From Rhizobiaceae bacterium (GTDB lineage Bacteria > Pseudomonadota > Alphaproteobacteria > Rhizobiales > Rhizobiaceae): a stretch of 64,000 nt of DNA. The DNA lies in the NCBI GenBank assembly GCA_014238155.1, contig JABABQ010000021.1, forward strand, positions 1 through 64,000. The letters are read 5' to 3'. The first letter of the stretch is position 1; each line of letters starts with the position of its first letter. The position numbers and the translations under genes are program-made. The notes beneath the pieces are model-generated. The model was not told the DNA's origin. It did no database searches and was given only the letters and a program-made list of their open reading frames with translations. This document shows, in pieces, positions 43,974 through 52,225 of this stretch.

Positions 43974-44468
43974 ATGATGCGAGCTATAGTACAGATCCTG
44001 GGTCTGTTTGCTTTGTGGCTCATCATGTCTGGAGTTTACCAGCCGCTGATCATCATTTTTGGCGCCATATCATCAATCCTGTGCGTGTGGATAATTTCCC
44101 GACTGGGACTAGTCGATGACACGGCGATTTTACAACGTTTTCGTTTGTTTGCCGGTTTGCGCTATCTTTTCTGGCTGACAGTTGAAATTGGCAAAGCGGA
44201 TTGGGCAGTGTCGAAAGTAATTCTGGCGAAAGTCATGCCCAAGCAACAGCGGTTAATTGGTGTTGCAGCTCGGCAAAAATCAGACATTGCAAAAGTAGTG
44301 TTTGCCAATTCCATAACCATCACACCCGGCACGGTCACAGTGGAAACAGAATCCGATCATCTGATTGTGCATGCGCTGACAGACGACGCAGCAGACATGG
44401 CAGGATTGGAAGATATGGGTGCCCGCGTCTGCGCTCTGGAACACCCGGAAAAACGTGAGGCGTCGTGA
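43974..44468 (+). CDS. mnhE: Mrp antiporter subunit E
   Basis: 164 aa from ATG 43974 (GAGAGGG upstream). Two N-terminal helices (IVQILGLFALWLIMSGVY, PLIIIFGAISSILCVWIISRLG), a third segment (LRYLFWLTVEIGKADWAVSKVIL), and the MnhE C-terminal domain with FANSITITPGTVTVETESDHLIVHAL. This subunit is needed for assembly of the hetero-oligomeric Na+(K+)/H+ antiporter. First gene of a ten-gene operon. Confidence 0.93.
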   Translation: MMRAIVQILGLFALWLIMSGVYQPLIIIFGAISSILCVWIISRLGLVDDTAILQRFRLFAGLRYLFWLTVEIGKADWAVSKVILAKVMPKQQRLIGVAARQKSDIAKVVFANSITITPGTVTVETESDHLIVHALTDDAADMAGLEDMGARVCALEHPEKREAS

Positions 44469-44782
44469 TCATGTTTTCCTTTATCAGCCTCCTGATATTC
44501 CTTTGCATGGCGATCCTGATGGTCCGCTTGTTTGCCGGTCCGACTTTGTATGACCGGGTGCTGGCTCTCAATACATTTGGCAGTTGTACCGTATTGTTGA
44601 TTGGAACCGTGGGCTTCCTGGCCGGTCGTCCGGATTTTCTCGATATCGCCCTCTTGTATGCATTGATCAATTTCGTTGGCACGATCGCAGTATTGAAGTT
44701 CTTCAGATACCGTCGTTTGGGGGATGCCGTAGAAGACGCCGACTCCATCATGGCACCCGAGCCAGAGGAGCCAGCGAAATAA
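44465..44782 (+). CDS. mnhF: Mrp antiporter subunit F
   Basis: 105 aa with three helices: FISLLIFLCMAILMVRLFAGP, then YDRVLALNTFGSCTVLLIGTVGFL, then FLDIALLYALINFVGTIAVLKF. The RLFAGPTLYDRVLALN motif and the Asp in DIALLYALINF are MnhF hallmarks. GTG 44465 overlaps the mnhE stop; ATG 44471 is an alternative. Confidence 0.94.
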   Translation: MIMFSFISLLIFLCMAILMVRLFAGPTLYDRVLALNTFGSCTVLLIGTVGFLAGRPDFLDIALLYALINFVGTIAVLKFFRYRRLGDAVEDADSIMAPEPEEPAK

Positions 44783-45228
44783 TGATATCTGTGTTGGTCG
44801 ATATCCTCTCGTGGACGAGTTTCATCGTTGGTGGATTCTTTTTGTTCGTTGGCTCGCTGGGCATGGTTCGCCTGGTGGACTTCTGGGCCAGGCTGCACGC
44901 TGCCTCGATCATTGATTCTGCCGGCGTCGGACTAATTCTGCTGGGCATGATGCTGCAGGGTGGAGTGTCGCTTGTAACTGCAAAATTGGCTCTGATCGTA
45001 TTGTTTTTGTTTATCACTGGCCCAACCGCCTCCCATGCCGTCGCCAATGCTGCATTCATGTCAGGTTCCCGCCCCCACGACATGGTCGAAGACGTAACCG
45101 CAACAGTCCCACCCAAACCAAACAAGGGCAAACCAAACAAGGGCAAACCCAAAAAAGCCAAAGCCGCCTCATCCGCCAAATCGTCAAATACTGCCAAAGC
45201 AAGCAAAACAATCAGAAAGAAAACCTGA
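44782..45228 (+). CDS. mnhG: Mrp antiporter subunit G with Lys-rich tail
   Basis: 148 aa from ATG 44782, overlapping the mnhF stop (TAATG). Three helices with the MnhG motif GSLGMVRLVDFWARLHAASIIDSAGVGLILLGMML and FITGPTASHAVANAAF. After residue 110 a cytoplasmic tail holds a tandem repeat (NKGKP twice, from a 12-bp DNA repeat) and many Lys/Ala/Ser residues, longer than in most MnhG proteins. Confidence 0.93.
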   Translation: MISVLVDILSWTSFIVGGFFLFVGSLGMVRLVDFWARLHAASIIDSAGVGLILLGMMLQGGVSLVTAKLALIVLFLFITGPTASHAVANAAFMSGSRPHDMVEDVTATVPPKPNKGKPNKGKPKKAKAASSAKSSNTAKASKTIRKKT

Positions 45229-45782
45229 TGGAGTTAGTTCTCACCAGCCTGTTGTTTTTTGCGCTCATAGCCACGGCCATCGCCATTGCATTGGTGCGCC
45301 GATTGTTTGCTGTTGTCATGCTTGCCGGAGTGTTCAGTCTGCTGGCCGCCATGTTGTTTGTGTTGATGGATGCGGTTGACGTGGCCTTCACGGAAGCCGC
45401 GGTTGGGGCCGGGATCTCAACAGTTTTGATGCTTGGAACCATCGCCCTGACAGCCCGCAGCGAAAAGCAACCCTCAAGTTATTCGCTCGTACCATTGGTG
45501 ATCGTCGTCCTGACGGGTCTGGTGTTGATCTACGGCACTTTGGACATGCCAAACTTTGGCGCTCCTGATGCACCGGTTCAACAACATGTAGGCCCCGACT
45601 ACATTCGTAAAACACCGCAAGACATTCATGTTCCCAACGTTGTAACGGCAGTGCTGGCCAGCTATCGCGGCTATGACACATTAGGTGAAACCACGGTTGT
45701 TTTCACGGCAGGTCTGGGCGTGATTTTGTTGATCAGCGGCCTGGGACGTCGGCCGCGACGCCGAAAACGGGGGGACGATTGA
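45228..45782 (+). CDS. Free-standing MbhD-MbhE protein (MrpA C-terminal domains, DUF4040)
   Basis: 184 aa, five or six helices. Residues 25-75 (LAGVFSLLAAMLFVLMDAVDVAFTEAAVGAGISTVLML) are the MbhD/DUF4040 domain with its conserved Asp and Glu. Residues 133-170 (HVPNVVTAVLASYRGYDTLGETTVVFTAGLGVILL) are the MbhE domain. In standard MrpA both are fused to the C-terminus of a NuoL-like protein; here they form a separate subunit, as in membrane-bound hydrogenases and some Mrp-like systems. ATG overlaps the mnhG stop (TGATG). Confidence 0.88.
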   Translation: MELVLTSLLFFALIATAIAIALVRRLFAVVMLAGVFSLLAAMLFVLMDAVDVAFTEAAVGAGISTVLMLGTIALTARSEKQPSSYSLVPLVIVVLTGLVLIYGTLDMPNFGAPDAPVQQHVGPDYIRKTPQDIHVPNVVTAVLASYRGYDTLGETTVVFTAGLGVILLISGLGRRPRRRKRGDD

Positions 45783-46219
45783 TGGATCACCACCTGATAT
45801 TGCGCGTCATCACCAAAATCCTGGTAGCGCCGATCCTGCTTTATGGCCTTTATGTCCAGTTTCACGGCGACTTTGGGCCGGGCGGCGGGTTTCAGGCCGG
45901 CGTGATTTTTGCCGTTGGTTTTATTCTTTTTGGGATTGTCTTTGGCCTGCGTCGCCTGCGCCGGATTTTCCCCGATTATGTTGTTCACCAACTGGTAGCG
46001 CTCGGCGTGCTCCTCTTTGCGGGGACCGGCATTGTCAACATGGCACTGGGCGGCAATTTTCTTGACTATAATGTGTTGGGCGAAAAGGGATATCAGGGCC
46101 AGCACTGGGGCATTATCGCGGTTGAGCTGGGCGTCGGCGTAACCGTATTTGGCGTGATGATGGCGATCTTCTACTCGTTTGCCGGCCGTCCACCTTCTCT
46201 CGATGACAAGGAGTGGTAG
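45782..46219 (+). CDS. mnhB: Mrp antiporter subunit B
   Basis: 145 aa from ATG 45782, overlapping the previous stop. Four helices; the MnhB motifs LYGLYVQFHGDFGPGGGFQAGVIFAVGFILFG and LGGNFLDYNVLG are clear. The GPGGGFQ loop lines the ion path in Mrp structures. Confidence 0.95.
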   Translation: MDHHLILRVITKILVAPILLYGLYVQFHGDFGPGGGFQAGVIFAVGFILFGIVFGLRRLRRIFPDYVVHQLVALGVLLFAGTGIVNMALGGNFLDYNVLGEKGYQGQHWGIIAVELGVGVTVFGVMMAIFYSFAGRPPSLDDKEW

Positions 46220-46648
46220 GTGATGGCAATCGAGTTTGACCTCGACTTCATCTTTGGTCACATCAACTACTGGTTGTTTGTCATCTTGATGCTGACGGGC
46301 CTGTATATTGTTGTGGCTCGGGGCAATTTGCTCAAAAAGATTGTCGGGCTGAACTTGTTTCAGGCGGCCGTCTTTATGCTCTATATTTCGATGGGGAAGA
46401 TCAGTGGTGGCACTGCGCCGATCTTAACCGATAATCCGGATGAAATTTATTCAAACCCGCTACCCCATGTACTGATTCTGACAGCGATTGTGGTCGGCAT
46501 TGCAACCACGTCGCTGGGTCTGGCCCTGATTGTGCGCATCAACGAGTCTTACGGAACCATTGAGGAAGACGAGATACTCGAACTGGATCGCCAGAAAAGC
46601 CAGGCAGAAATCGACCAAGTGGCGAAGGAGGCATCACGCAGTTCATGA
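46220..46648 (+). CDS. mnhC: Mrp antiporter subunit C (NuoK-like)
   Basis: 142 aa, three helices resembling NuoK: YWLFVILMLTGLYIVVARGNLLKKIVGLNLFQAAVFMLYISMG, and the third helix LPHVLILTAIVVGIATTSLGLALIVRI. The TDNPDEIYSNPLPHVLILTAIVVG block is diagnostic for MnhC. The start is GTG 46220 directly after the mnhB stop, or ATG 46223; AAGGAG lies upstream. Confidence 0.95.
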   Translation: MMAIEFDLDFIFGHINYWLFVILMLTGLYIVVARGNLLKKIVGLNLFQAAVFMLYISMGKISGGTAPILTDNPDEIYSNPLPHVLILTAIVVGIATTSLGLALIVRINESYGTIEEDEILELDRQKSQAEIDQVAKEASRSS

Positions 46649-48177
46649 TGTCACTCGTCGAAAATCACGCCGCCATTCTGGTGGTGCTTTTGCCATTGGT
46701 TGCTGCTCCGCTGGCGATGCTATTTGGCAACCGCAGCGTCGCATTCCTGCTCAGCCTCGCCGCTTCGATCGGGTCGTTTCTGTTATCGATTTACCTGTTG
46801 ATGCTGGTCAAGGACGGCGCGGTGCTCTCCTATCACATTGGCGGATGGGCTCCGCCACTTGGTATTGAATATCGCATAGACGCCGCCAACGCGCTGGTTC
46901 TGTTGATCGTCGCGGCAATCAGCCTGGCGGTCCTGCCCTATGCCCGCACCAGCATTGAAAAGGAGATCGCCGAGAAGAACCACACGCTTTTCTATGCCTG
47001 TTTCATGCTGTGCTTTACCGGATTGATGGGTGTTACGATTACCGGCGACGCCTTCAACGTATTTGTGTTTTTAGAGATCTCGTCCCTGTCAACTTATGTG
47101 CTGGTTGCTTTGGGGGCCGAAAAGGATCGCCGCGCCTTGTCTGCCGCCTATGATTACCTGGTGTTGGGGACAATTGGCGCAACTTTTTTCGTCATCGGTC
47201 TGGGCCTGATCTACATGGCCACCGGAACGCTCAACATGGTTGACCTGTCGGAGCGACTGGCTTCGATGGAAGGCAATCGCACGGTGCGTTCGGCCTTTGC
47301 CTTTATCGTCATCGGCATGGGGTTGAAGCTGGCAATCTACCCGCTGCATCGCTGGCTCCCCGGGGCCTATACCTATGCGCCTTCCGCAGTCTCGGCATTT
47401 CTGGCGGCCACGGCTACAAAAGTCGCCATCTATGTCGTCATCAGATTTATGTTCTCGGTGTTTTCGATCAAATTCGGATTTGAACAGGATACCCTGAAAT
47501 ATATCTTCTTCCCGTTCGCGGTGATTGCCATGTTTGCGGCCTCTTTCATCGCGGTATTCCAGATCAATGTGAAACGCATGCTGGCTTATTCAAGTGTTGC
47601 GCAAATTGGCTACATGTTGCTCGGCATCGCGCTGTTCAGCGCTACCGGATTGAGTGCAACCCTGGTTCACCTGTTCAACCATGCTGTGACCAAAGGTGCG
47701 CTGTTTTTAGCTGCCGGGGCGATCATTTATCAGATCGGCTCTCCATTGATGGCCAACATGTCGGGACTTGGCAAAAAAATGCCATGGACCTGTGCGGCGA
47801 TTGTCGTGGGTGGTCTCAGCTTGATCGGTGTGCCGGGCACAGTTGGATTTGTATCCAAGTGGATATTGTTGATGGCAGCGCTTGAAGCCGGACTTTGGCC
47901 GGTCTCGTTGATGATCGTTTTGTCGTCGCTGATCGCTGTCGTTTACGTCTGGAAATTTGTTGAAGTTCTGTATCTGGAACCCCTCCCCAAGGACAGTCAG
48001 GCAACAGAAGCCCCCATATCGTTGCTGGTTCCCATGTGGTGCTTGATACTTGCAACTCTGTGGTTCGGGTTTGATGCAGACTTCACCGTTCATGTATCTG
48101 ATATTGCAGCTCAATCCCTGTTTGATGGCAGATTTGCACAGGACGCAATAATCATGGGAACGGAGGGGCGGCCGTGA
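46645..48177 (+). CDS. mnhD: Mrp antiporter subunit D, first NuoL/MrpD-type protein
   Basis: 510 aa, about fourteen helices. Proton-path residues are present: Glu in FVFLEISSLSTYVL (helix 5) and Lys in MGLKLAIYPLHRWLPGAYTYAP (helix 7), followed by Lys in ATATKVAIYVV. It is the closest to MrpD of the three NuoL-like proteins in the operon. ATGA overlap with mnhC and GTGA overlap with the next gene. Confidence 0.92.
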   Translation: MMSLVENHAAILVVLLPLVAAPLAMLFGNRSVAFLLSLAASIGSFLLSIYLLMLVKDGAVLSYHIGGWAPPLGIEYRIDAANALVLLIVAAISLAVLPYARTSIEKEIAEKNHTLFYACFMLCFTGLMGVTITGDAFNVFVFLEISSLSTYVLVALGAEKDRRALSAAYDYLVLGTIGATFFVIGLGLIYMATGTLNMVDLSERLASMEGNRTVRSAFAFIVIGMGLKLAIYPLHRWLPGAYTYAPSAVSAFLAATATKVAIYVVIRFMFSVFSIKFGFEQDTLKYIFFPFAVIAMFAASFIAVFQINVKRMLAYSSVAQIGYMLLGIALFSATGLSATLVHLFNHAVTKGALFLAAGAIIYQIGSPLMANMSGLGKKMPWTCAAIVVGGLSLIGVPGTVGFVSKWILLMAALEAGLWPVSLMIVLSSLIAVVYVWKFVEVLYLEPLPKDSQATEAPISLLVPMWCLILATLWFGFDADFTVHVSDIAAQSLFDGRFAQDAIIMGTEGRP

Positions 48178-49658
48178 CTCCGGAAAACCTGATCCTGACG
48201 GCGCTGGCGCTACCTCTTGCTGCCTCCATTGGCTGTTTAATATTCGCCAAACAACCCAATCTGCGCGATGGGCTGACACTGCTTGTCTCCATTGCCCTGC
48301 TTGGGACCGTTATAGCCATCCTGCAGCAGTTTCAGTCGGGACAGGTGATCGAAGCCAGCTGGTGGAATTTTAACCCCGGTATCGCCATCGCTTTCAAGAT
48401 TGAACCCCTTGGTCTGATCTTCGCACTGGTCGCGTCGTCGCTGTGGATTGCAACCCATGTCTACGGGGTTGGCTACATGCGCGGCAATAACGAGAAGAAG
48501 CATGCCCGTTTCTTCGCCTGTTTTGCCTTTGCGATCTTTGCCACAATGGGAATTGCCTTCTCGGCCAACCTGCTGACCTTATTTCTGTTCTACGAATTAC
48601 TGACGATTTCCACCTACCCGCTTGTGGCCCATAAGGAGACCCCCGAAGCAAAGGCCGGTGGGCGCACATATCTGGGCATCCTGATGAGCACCAGTATCGT
48701 CTTTCTGCTGACGGCCATCGTCTGGACCTATGTCATTACCGGTACGATGGACTTTACGCCGGGCGGCATTCTGACAGACAAGACCGAAGCCGGTTTTCTG
48801 GCCATATTGCTGGCTCTGTTCGCCTTTGGCATTGGTAAGGCGGCGCTGATGCCGTTTCACCGCTGGTTGCCCGCAGCTATGGTGGCGCCAACTCCGGTCA
48901 GCGCCCTGCTCCACGCAGTGGCGGTTGTGAAGGCCGGTGTGTTTTCGATGCTGAAGATCGGTGTCTACATTTTCGGCATCGACAATCTGGCCAATACCGG
49001 CGCGTCTCAATGGCTGATGTGGCTGGCGGCCTTTTCAATTCTGGCTGCGTCGCTGATCGCCATGCAACAGGATAATTTGAAACGCCGACTGGCCTATTCC
49101 ACTGTCAGCCAACTTTCCTACATCACATTGGGGGTTGCCCTCGCCTCATCCATGGGAGCTATCGGTGGTGGATTGCACATCGTCACCCATGCCTTCGGCA
49201 AGATCACATTGTTCATGTGCGCCGGGGCGATATATGTGGCGACCCACAAGACAGAAATAAGTCAGATGCGCGGGCTGGGAAGAGCCATGCCCTTTACATT
49301 CATTGCATTTGGGGTCGGTGCACTCAGTATTATCGGGCTTCCACCGCTCGGTGGCTCATGGAGCAAATGGCTGTTGATGGTCGGAGCAGCTGATGCTGGT
49401 CAGCAAGTCATGATAGGTGTTTTGATGCTGAGTTCCGCGCTGAACGTTGCCTATCTCCTACCGATTTTTGCGCGCGGCTTTTTTGACGGCTCAATCAAGT
49501 CCGACGCCGACAGCAAAAGCTTCCGTGAAAATCTTAAAGAGGCACCAATCCTGTGCGTCCTGCCACCCTGCATCACCGCGGCTGGATGTCTGGTTTTGTT
49601 TTTCTATGCCGGGAAGATTGAAGAATTCCTCGCCCCCATCGTATTGGGAGGATCATAA
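48174..49658 (+). CDS. Second NuoL/MrpD-type proton-translocating subunit
   Basis: 494 aa, about fourteen helices, GTG start overlapping mnhD. Glu in LFLFYELLTISTYPLVAHKETPEA, Lys in GIGKAALMPFHRWLPAAMVAPTPVSALLHAVAVVKAG and a conserved HIVTHAFGKITLFM region identify an active antiporter-like subunit. It may take the place of the NuoL-like part of MrpA, whose C-terminal domains are encoded separately at 45228. Confidence 0.88.
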   Translation: MTPENLILTALALPLAASIGCLIFAKQPNLRDGLTLLVSIALLGTVIAILQQFQSGQVIEASWWNFNPGIAIAFKIEPLGLIFALVASSLWIATHVYGVGYMRGNNEKKHARFFACFAFAIFATMGIAFSANLLTLFLFYELLTISTYPLVAHKETPEAKAGGRTYLGILMSTSIVFLLTAIVWTYVITGTMDFTPGGILTDKTEAGFLAILLALFAFGIGKAALMPFHRWLPAAMVAPTPVSALLHAVAVVKAGVFSMLKIGVYIFGIDNLANTGASQWLMWLAAFSILAASLIAMQQDNLKRRLAYSTVSQLSYITLGVALASSMGAIGGGLHIVTHAFGKITLFMCAGAIYVATHKTEISQMRGLGRAMPFTFIAFGVGALSIIGLPPLGGSWSKWLLMVGAADAGQQVMIGVLMLSSALNVAYLLPIFARGFFDGSIKSDADSKSFRENLKEAPILCVLPPCITAAGCLVLFFYAGKIEEFLAPIVLGGS

Positions 49659-49660
49659 TC

Positions 49661-50002
49661 ATGGCCGATAAGTCAAACGACAATCTGGGGCCCATTGGCA
49701 AGGCTTTGACAAAGCTCGAACAGCCTGATGTCATCATGAAAATGATCTACGGTCTGGCCGGGTTCTGCGCCCTGCTGTTGATCGCCGATTTCTTCCACTT
49801 GCGCCATGGCAAGTTTGAAAGCGAAGACCTGATCGGCTTCTATGCCTTTTTCGGTTTCCTGGCATTTGCATTCATCATATTCGCCACCAAGGTCCTCAAA
49901 AACATTATTGGACGGCGTGAAGACTATTACGCGCCGCACGTTATCGACACTGAAGACTATCCAGAGGACGAGCTGGATGTGAAGGAGCACGGCGATGCCT
50001 GA
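49661..50002 (+). CDS. Small membrane protein of the Mrp-like operon
   Basis: 113 aa with two helices (MIYGLAGFCALLLIADFFH and LIGFYAFFGFLAFAFIIFATKVL) and an acidic tail ([17 protein letters not shown]). It is not a standard Mrp subunit. It starts 2 nt after the second NuoL-like gene and overlaps the third, so it is very likely part of the complex. Function unknown. Confidence 0.8.
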   Translation: MADKSNDNLGPIGKALTKLEQPDVIMKMIYGLAGFCALLLIADFFHLRHGKFESEDLIGFYAFFGFLAFAFIIFATKVLKNIIGRREDYYAPHVIDTEDYPEDELDVKEHGDA

Positions 50003-51728
50003 GTTCCTGCAACCCTATCTGCAATCGCCGGTCTATCTTTTTGTGCTTGGAGCGTTGGTTCTGCCACTGTTGCCGAAGGGTAATATTCGGGCGGTGGTAA
50101 CACTAATTGTGCCTGTTCTAAGCGGCATTCTGATCTGGAATGCGACGCCGGGACTGCACGGCATGACGACGCTTGCGGGCATCGAAGTTACCCTGATGAG
50201 GGTCGACAAATTGTCGGTCATTTTTGGCCTGATCTTCTCGACGGCCGCATTTCTCGCCGCCATCTATGCCTGGCACGTAAAGGACTGGGTGCAACAGATT
50301 GCCACCCTTCTCTATGCCGGCACCGCCATCGGGGCGGTATTTGCCGGCGACCTGATTTCATTGTTTGTCTATTGGGAAGGCACAGCCCTGGCATCGGTAT
50401 TTCTGATCTGGGCACGGCGCACAAAAGGTGCCTATGCAACCGGCATGCGTTATCTGATCATTCAGATTGGTTCCGGTGTCATATTGATTGCCGGTATTGC
50501 CCTGCATTACCGGGCCACTGGTTCCATCGCGTTTGACCGTCTGACCGGCACCGGCCCCGAGAGCTGGGGACTGGGTACCTGGTTCATTTTCATCGCCTTC
50601 GGCATTAAATGCGCTTTCCCGCTAATGCATAACTGGCTGCAGGATTCCTATCCTGCTGCCACTGTCACAGGCACGGTGACCCTGTCGGCATTCACTACAA
50701 AAATGGCAGTCTACTGTCTGGCGCGGGCATTCCCGGGCACCGAAATGCTGGTCTATATCGGCGCGATAATGACCTTGTTTCCGATATTCTTTGCTGAAAT
50801 CGAAAATGATTTGCGGCGTGTCCTGGCCTATTCATTGAACAACCAGTTGGGTTTCATGGTTGTCGGCGTTGGCGTCGGTACCGAACTGGCACTGAACGGA
50901 ACAGCCGCCCACGCATTTTGCCACATCCTTTACAAAGCGCTTTTGTTCATGTCCGTGGGAGCCGTTTTGTACCGAACGGGCACCTCCAAGGCTTCAGAAC
51001 TGGGCGGCCTCTACCGAACGATGCCGCTGACCATGATTTTCTGCATCGTCGGCGCGGCATCAATTTCTGCGTTTCCGCTGTTTTCCGGCTTTGTCTCAAA
51101 ATCACTGATCCTCGATGCCGCTGCCGAGAACCGATATCCATGGGTCTGGGCGGCGCTGGTTTTTGCCTCTGCCGGAGTGCTCAGCCATTCCGGCATCAAA
51201 ATCCCGTATTTCGCGTTTTTCTCCCACGACAGCGGCAAACGACCCAAAGAGGCACCAACTCATATGCTGATCGCCATGGGCCTGACCGCATTTGCCTGTA
51301 TTTTTGTCGGCGTTTTCCCGTCAACACTTTACGCCCTGCTGCCTTATGAGGTGGATTATCAGCCCTACACCACAGCCCATGTTCTGGCGCAACTGCAATT
51401 GCTTGTGTTTGCACTCCTGGCCTTTGCCCTGTTGATGCGATACGGCTTCTTTCCTGCCGAAACGCGCACCATCAACCTCGACACAGACTGGTTGTATCGC
51501 AAACTCGCACCCAGCGTGTTCGGGCTGGTCATGGCGGTAATCCGCACTGTGTGGAACGAACTGGCACGCGGTGCCGGACACTCCCTCAATGCCGCGCAAT
51601 TGCTGTTGCGGCGCCTGTATGGCCCGGGTGGACGCTTTGAGCATGTTCAGCCAACCGGCGCCATGGTGTTGTGGCTTGCCATCCTTTTGGGCGCCGCTCT
51701 GGCGGTCAATCTGATCAGCCTCACATAA
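49995..51728 (+). CDS. Third NuoL/MrpD-type proton-translocating subunit
   Basis: 577 aa, about fifteen helices. Glu in [20 protein letters not shown], Lys in [26 protein letters not shown] and Lys in [14 protein letters not shown] keep the ion-path residues, though HNW and WEGTA differ from the MrpA/MrpD consensus and are typical of this third paralogue. The C-terminus has an added amphipathic helix region and a final membrane segment. Last gene of the operon. Confidence 0.88.
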   Translation: MPEFLQPYLQSPVYLFVLGALVLPLLPKGNIRAVVTLIVPVLSGILIWNATPGLHGMTTLAGIEVTLMRVDKLSVIFGLIFSTAAFLAAIYAWHVKDWVQQIATLLYAGTAIGAVFAGDLISLFVYWEGTALASVFLIWARRTKGAYATGMRYLIIQIGSGVILIAGIALHYRATGSIAFDRLTGTGPESWGLGTWFIFIAFGIKCAFPLMHNWLQDSYPAATVTGTVTLSAFTTKMAVYCLARAFPGTEMLVYIGAIMTLFPIFFAEIENDLRRVLAYSLNNQLGFMVVGVGVGTELALNGTAAHAFCHILYKALLFMSVGAVLYRTGTSKASELGGLYRTMPLTMIFCIVGAASISAFPLFSGFVSKSLILDAAAENRYPWVWAALVFASAGVLSHSGIKIPYFAFFSHDSGKRPKEAPTHMLIAMGLTAFACIFVGVFPSTLYALLPYEVDYQPYTTAHVLAQLQLLVFALLAFALLMRYGFFPAETRTINLDTDWLYRKLAPSVFGLVMAVIRTVWNELARGAGHSLNAAQLLLRRLYGPGGRFEHVQPTGAMVLWLAILLGAALAVNLISLT

Positions 51729-51811
51729 GCCCCTGTCCCCGGTGTCGGCACAACCGCTTGTTATTGGTTTCCCGGCCACTTAAGTGGGGATTGGAAAGTA
51801 GGAGAACGGTC

Positions 51812-52225
51812 ATGCCGAAATTACAGAAAACAGACGCCGAGTGGCGTCAGGAACTCACCGACGAGCAATATCGTGTGTTGCGTCAAGAAGGCACCGAACG
51901 GGCATTCACCAGCCCGCTGAACAACGAAAAACGCGACGGCATGTTCACCTGTGCAGGCTGTGGCAAGCCGTTGTTTGAAACCCAGACCAAATTTGATTCC
52001 GGTACCGGCTGGCCAAGCTTCTATGCGCCCACCGATGCAGACAGCGTAACCGAACATTCTGATCGTAAACTGTTCATGAAACGCACCGAAGTCCGTTGCG
52101 CAGATTGTGATGGTCATCTTGGCCATGTTTTTCCCGATGGACCGGCACCGTCAGGGCTTCGCTATTGCATGAATGGCGCAGCTTTGCAGTTTGACCCATC
52201 CGACGATTCCGACAAGGACGCATAA
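51812..52225 (+). CDS. msrB: Peptide-methionine (R)-S-oxide reductase
   Basis: Reduces the R form of methionine sulfoxide in oxidised proteins. 137 aa from ATG 51812 with AGGAGA upstream. Zinc is held by CAGC and CADC; the catalytic Cys lies in [12 protein letters not shown], and the substrate pocket blocks [10 protein letters not shown] and [12 protein letters not shown] are intact. Only the start at 51812 gives a normal MsrB. The S9 peptidase starts right at the stop codon. Confidence 0.96.
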   Translation: MPKLQKTDAEWRQELTDEQYRVLRQEGTERAFTSPLNNEKRDGMFTCAGCGKPLFETQTKFDSGTGWPSFYAPTDADSVTEHSDRKLFMKRTEVRCADCDGHLGHVFPDGPAPSGLRYCMNGAALQFDPSDDSDKDA

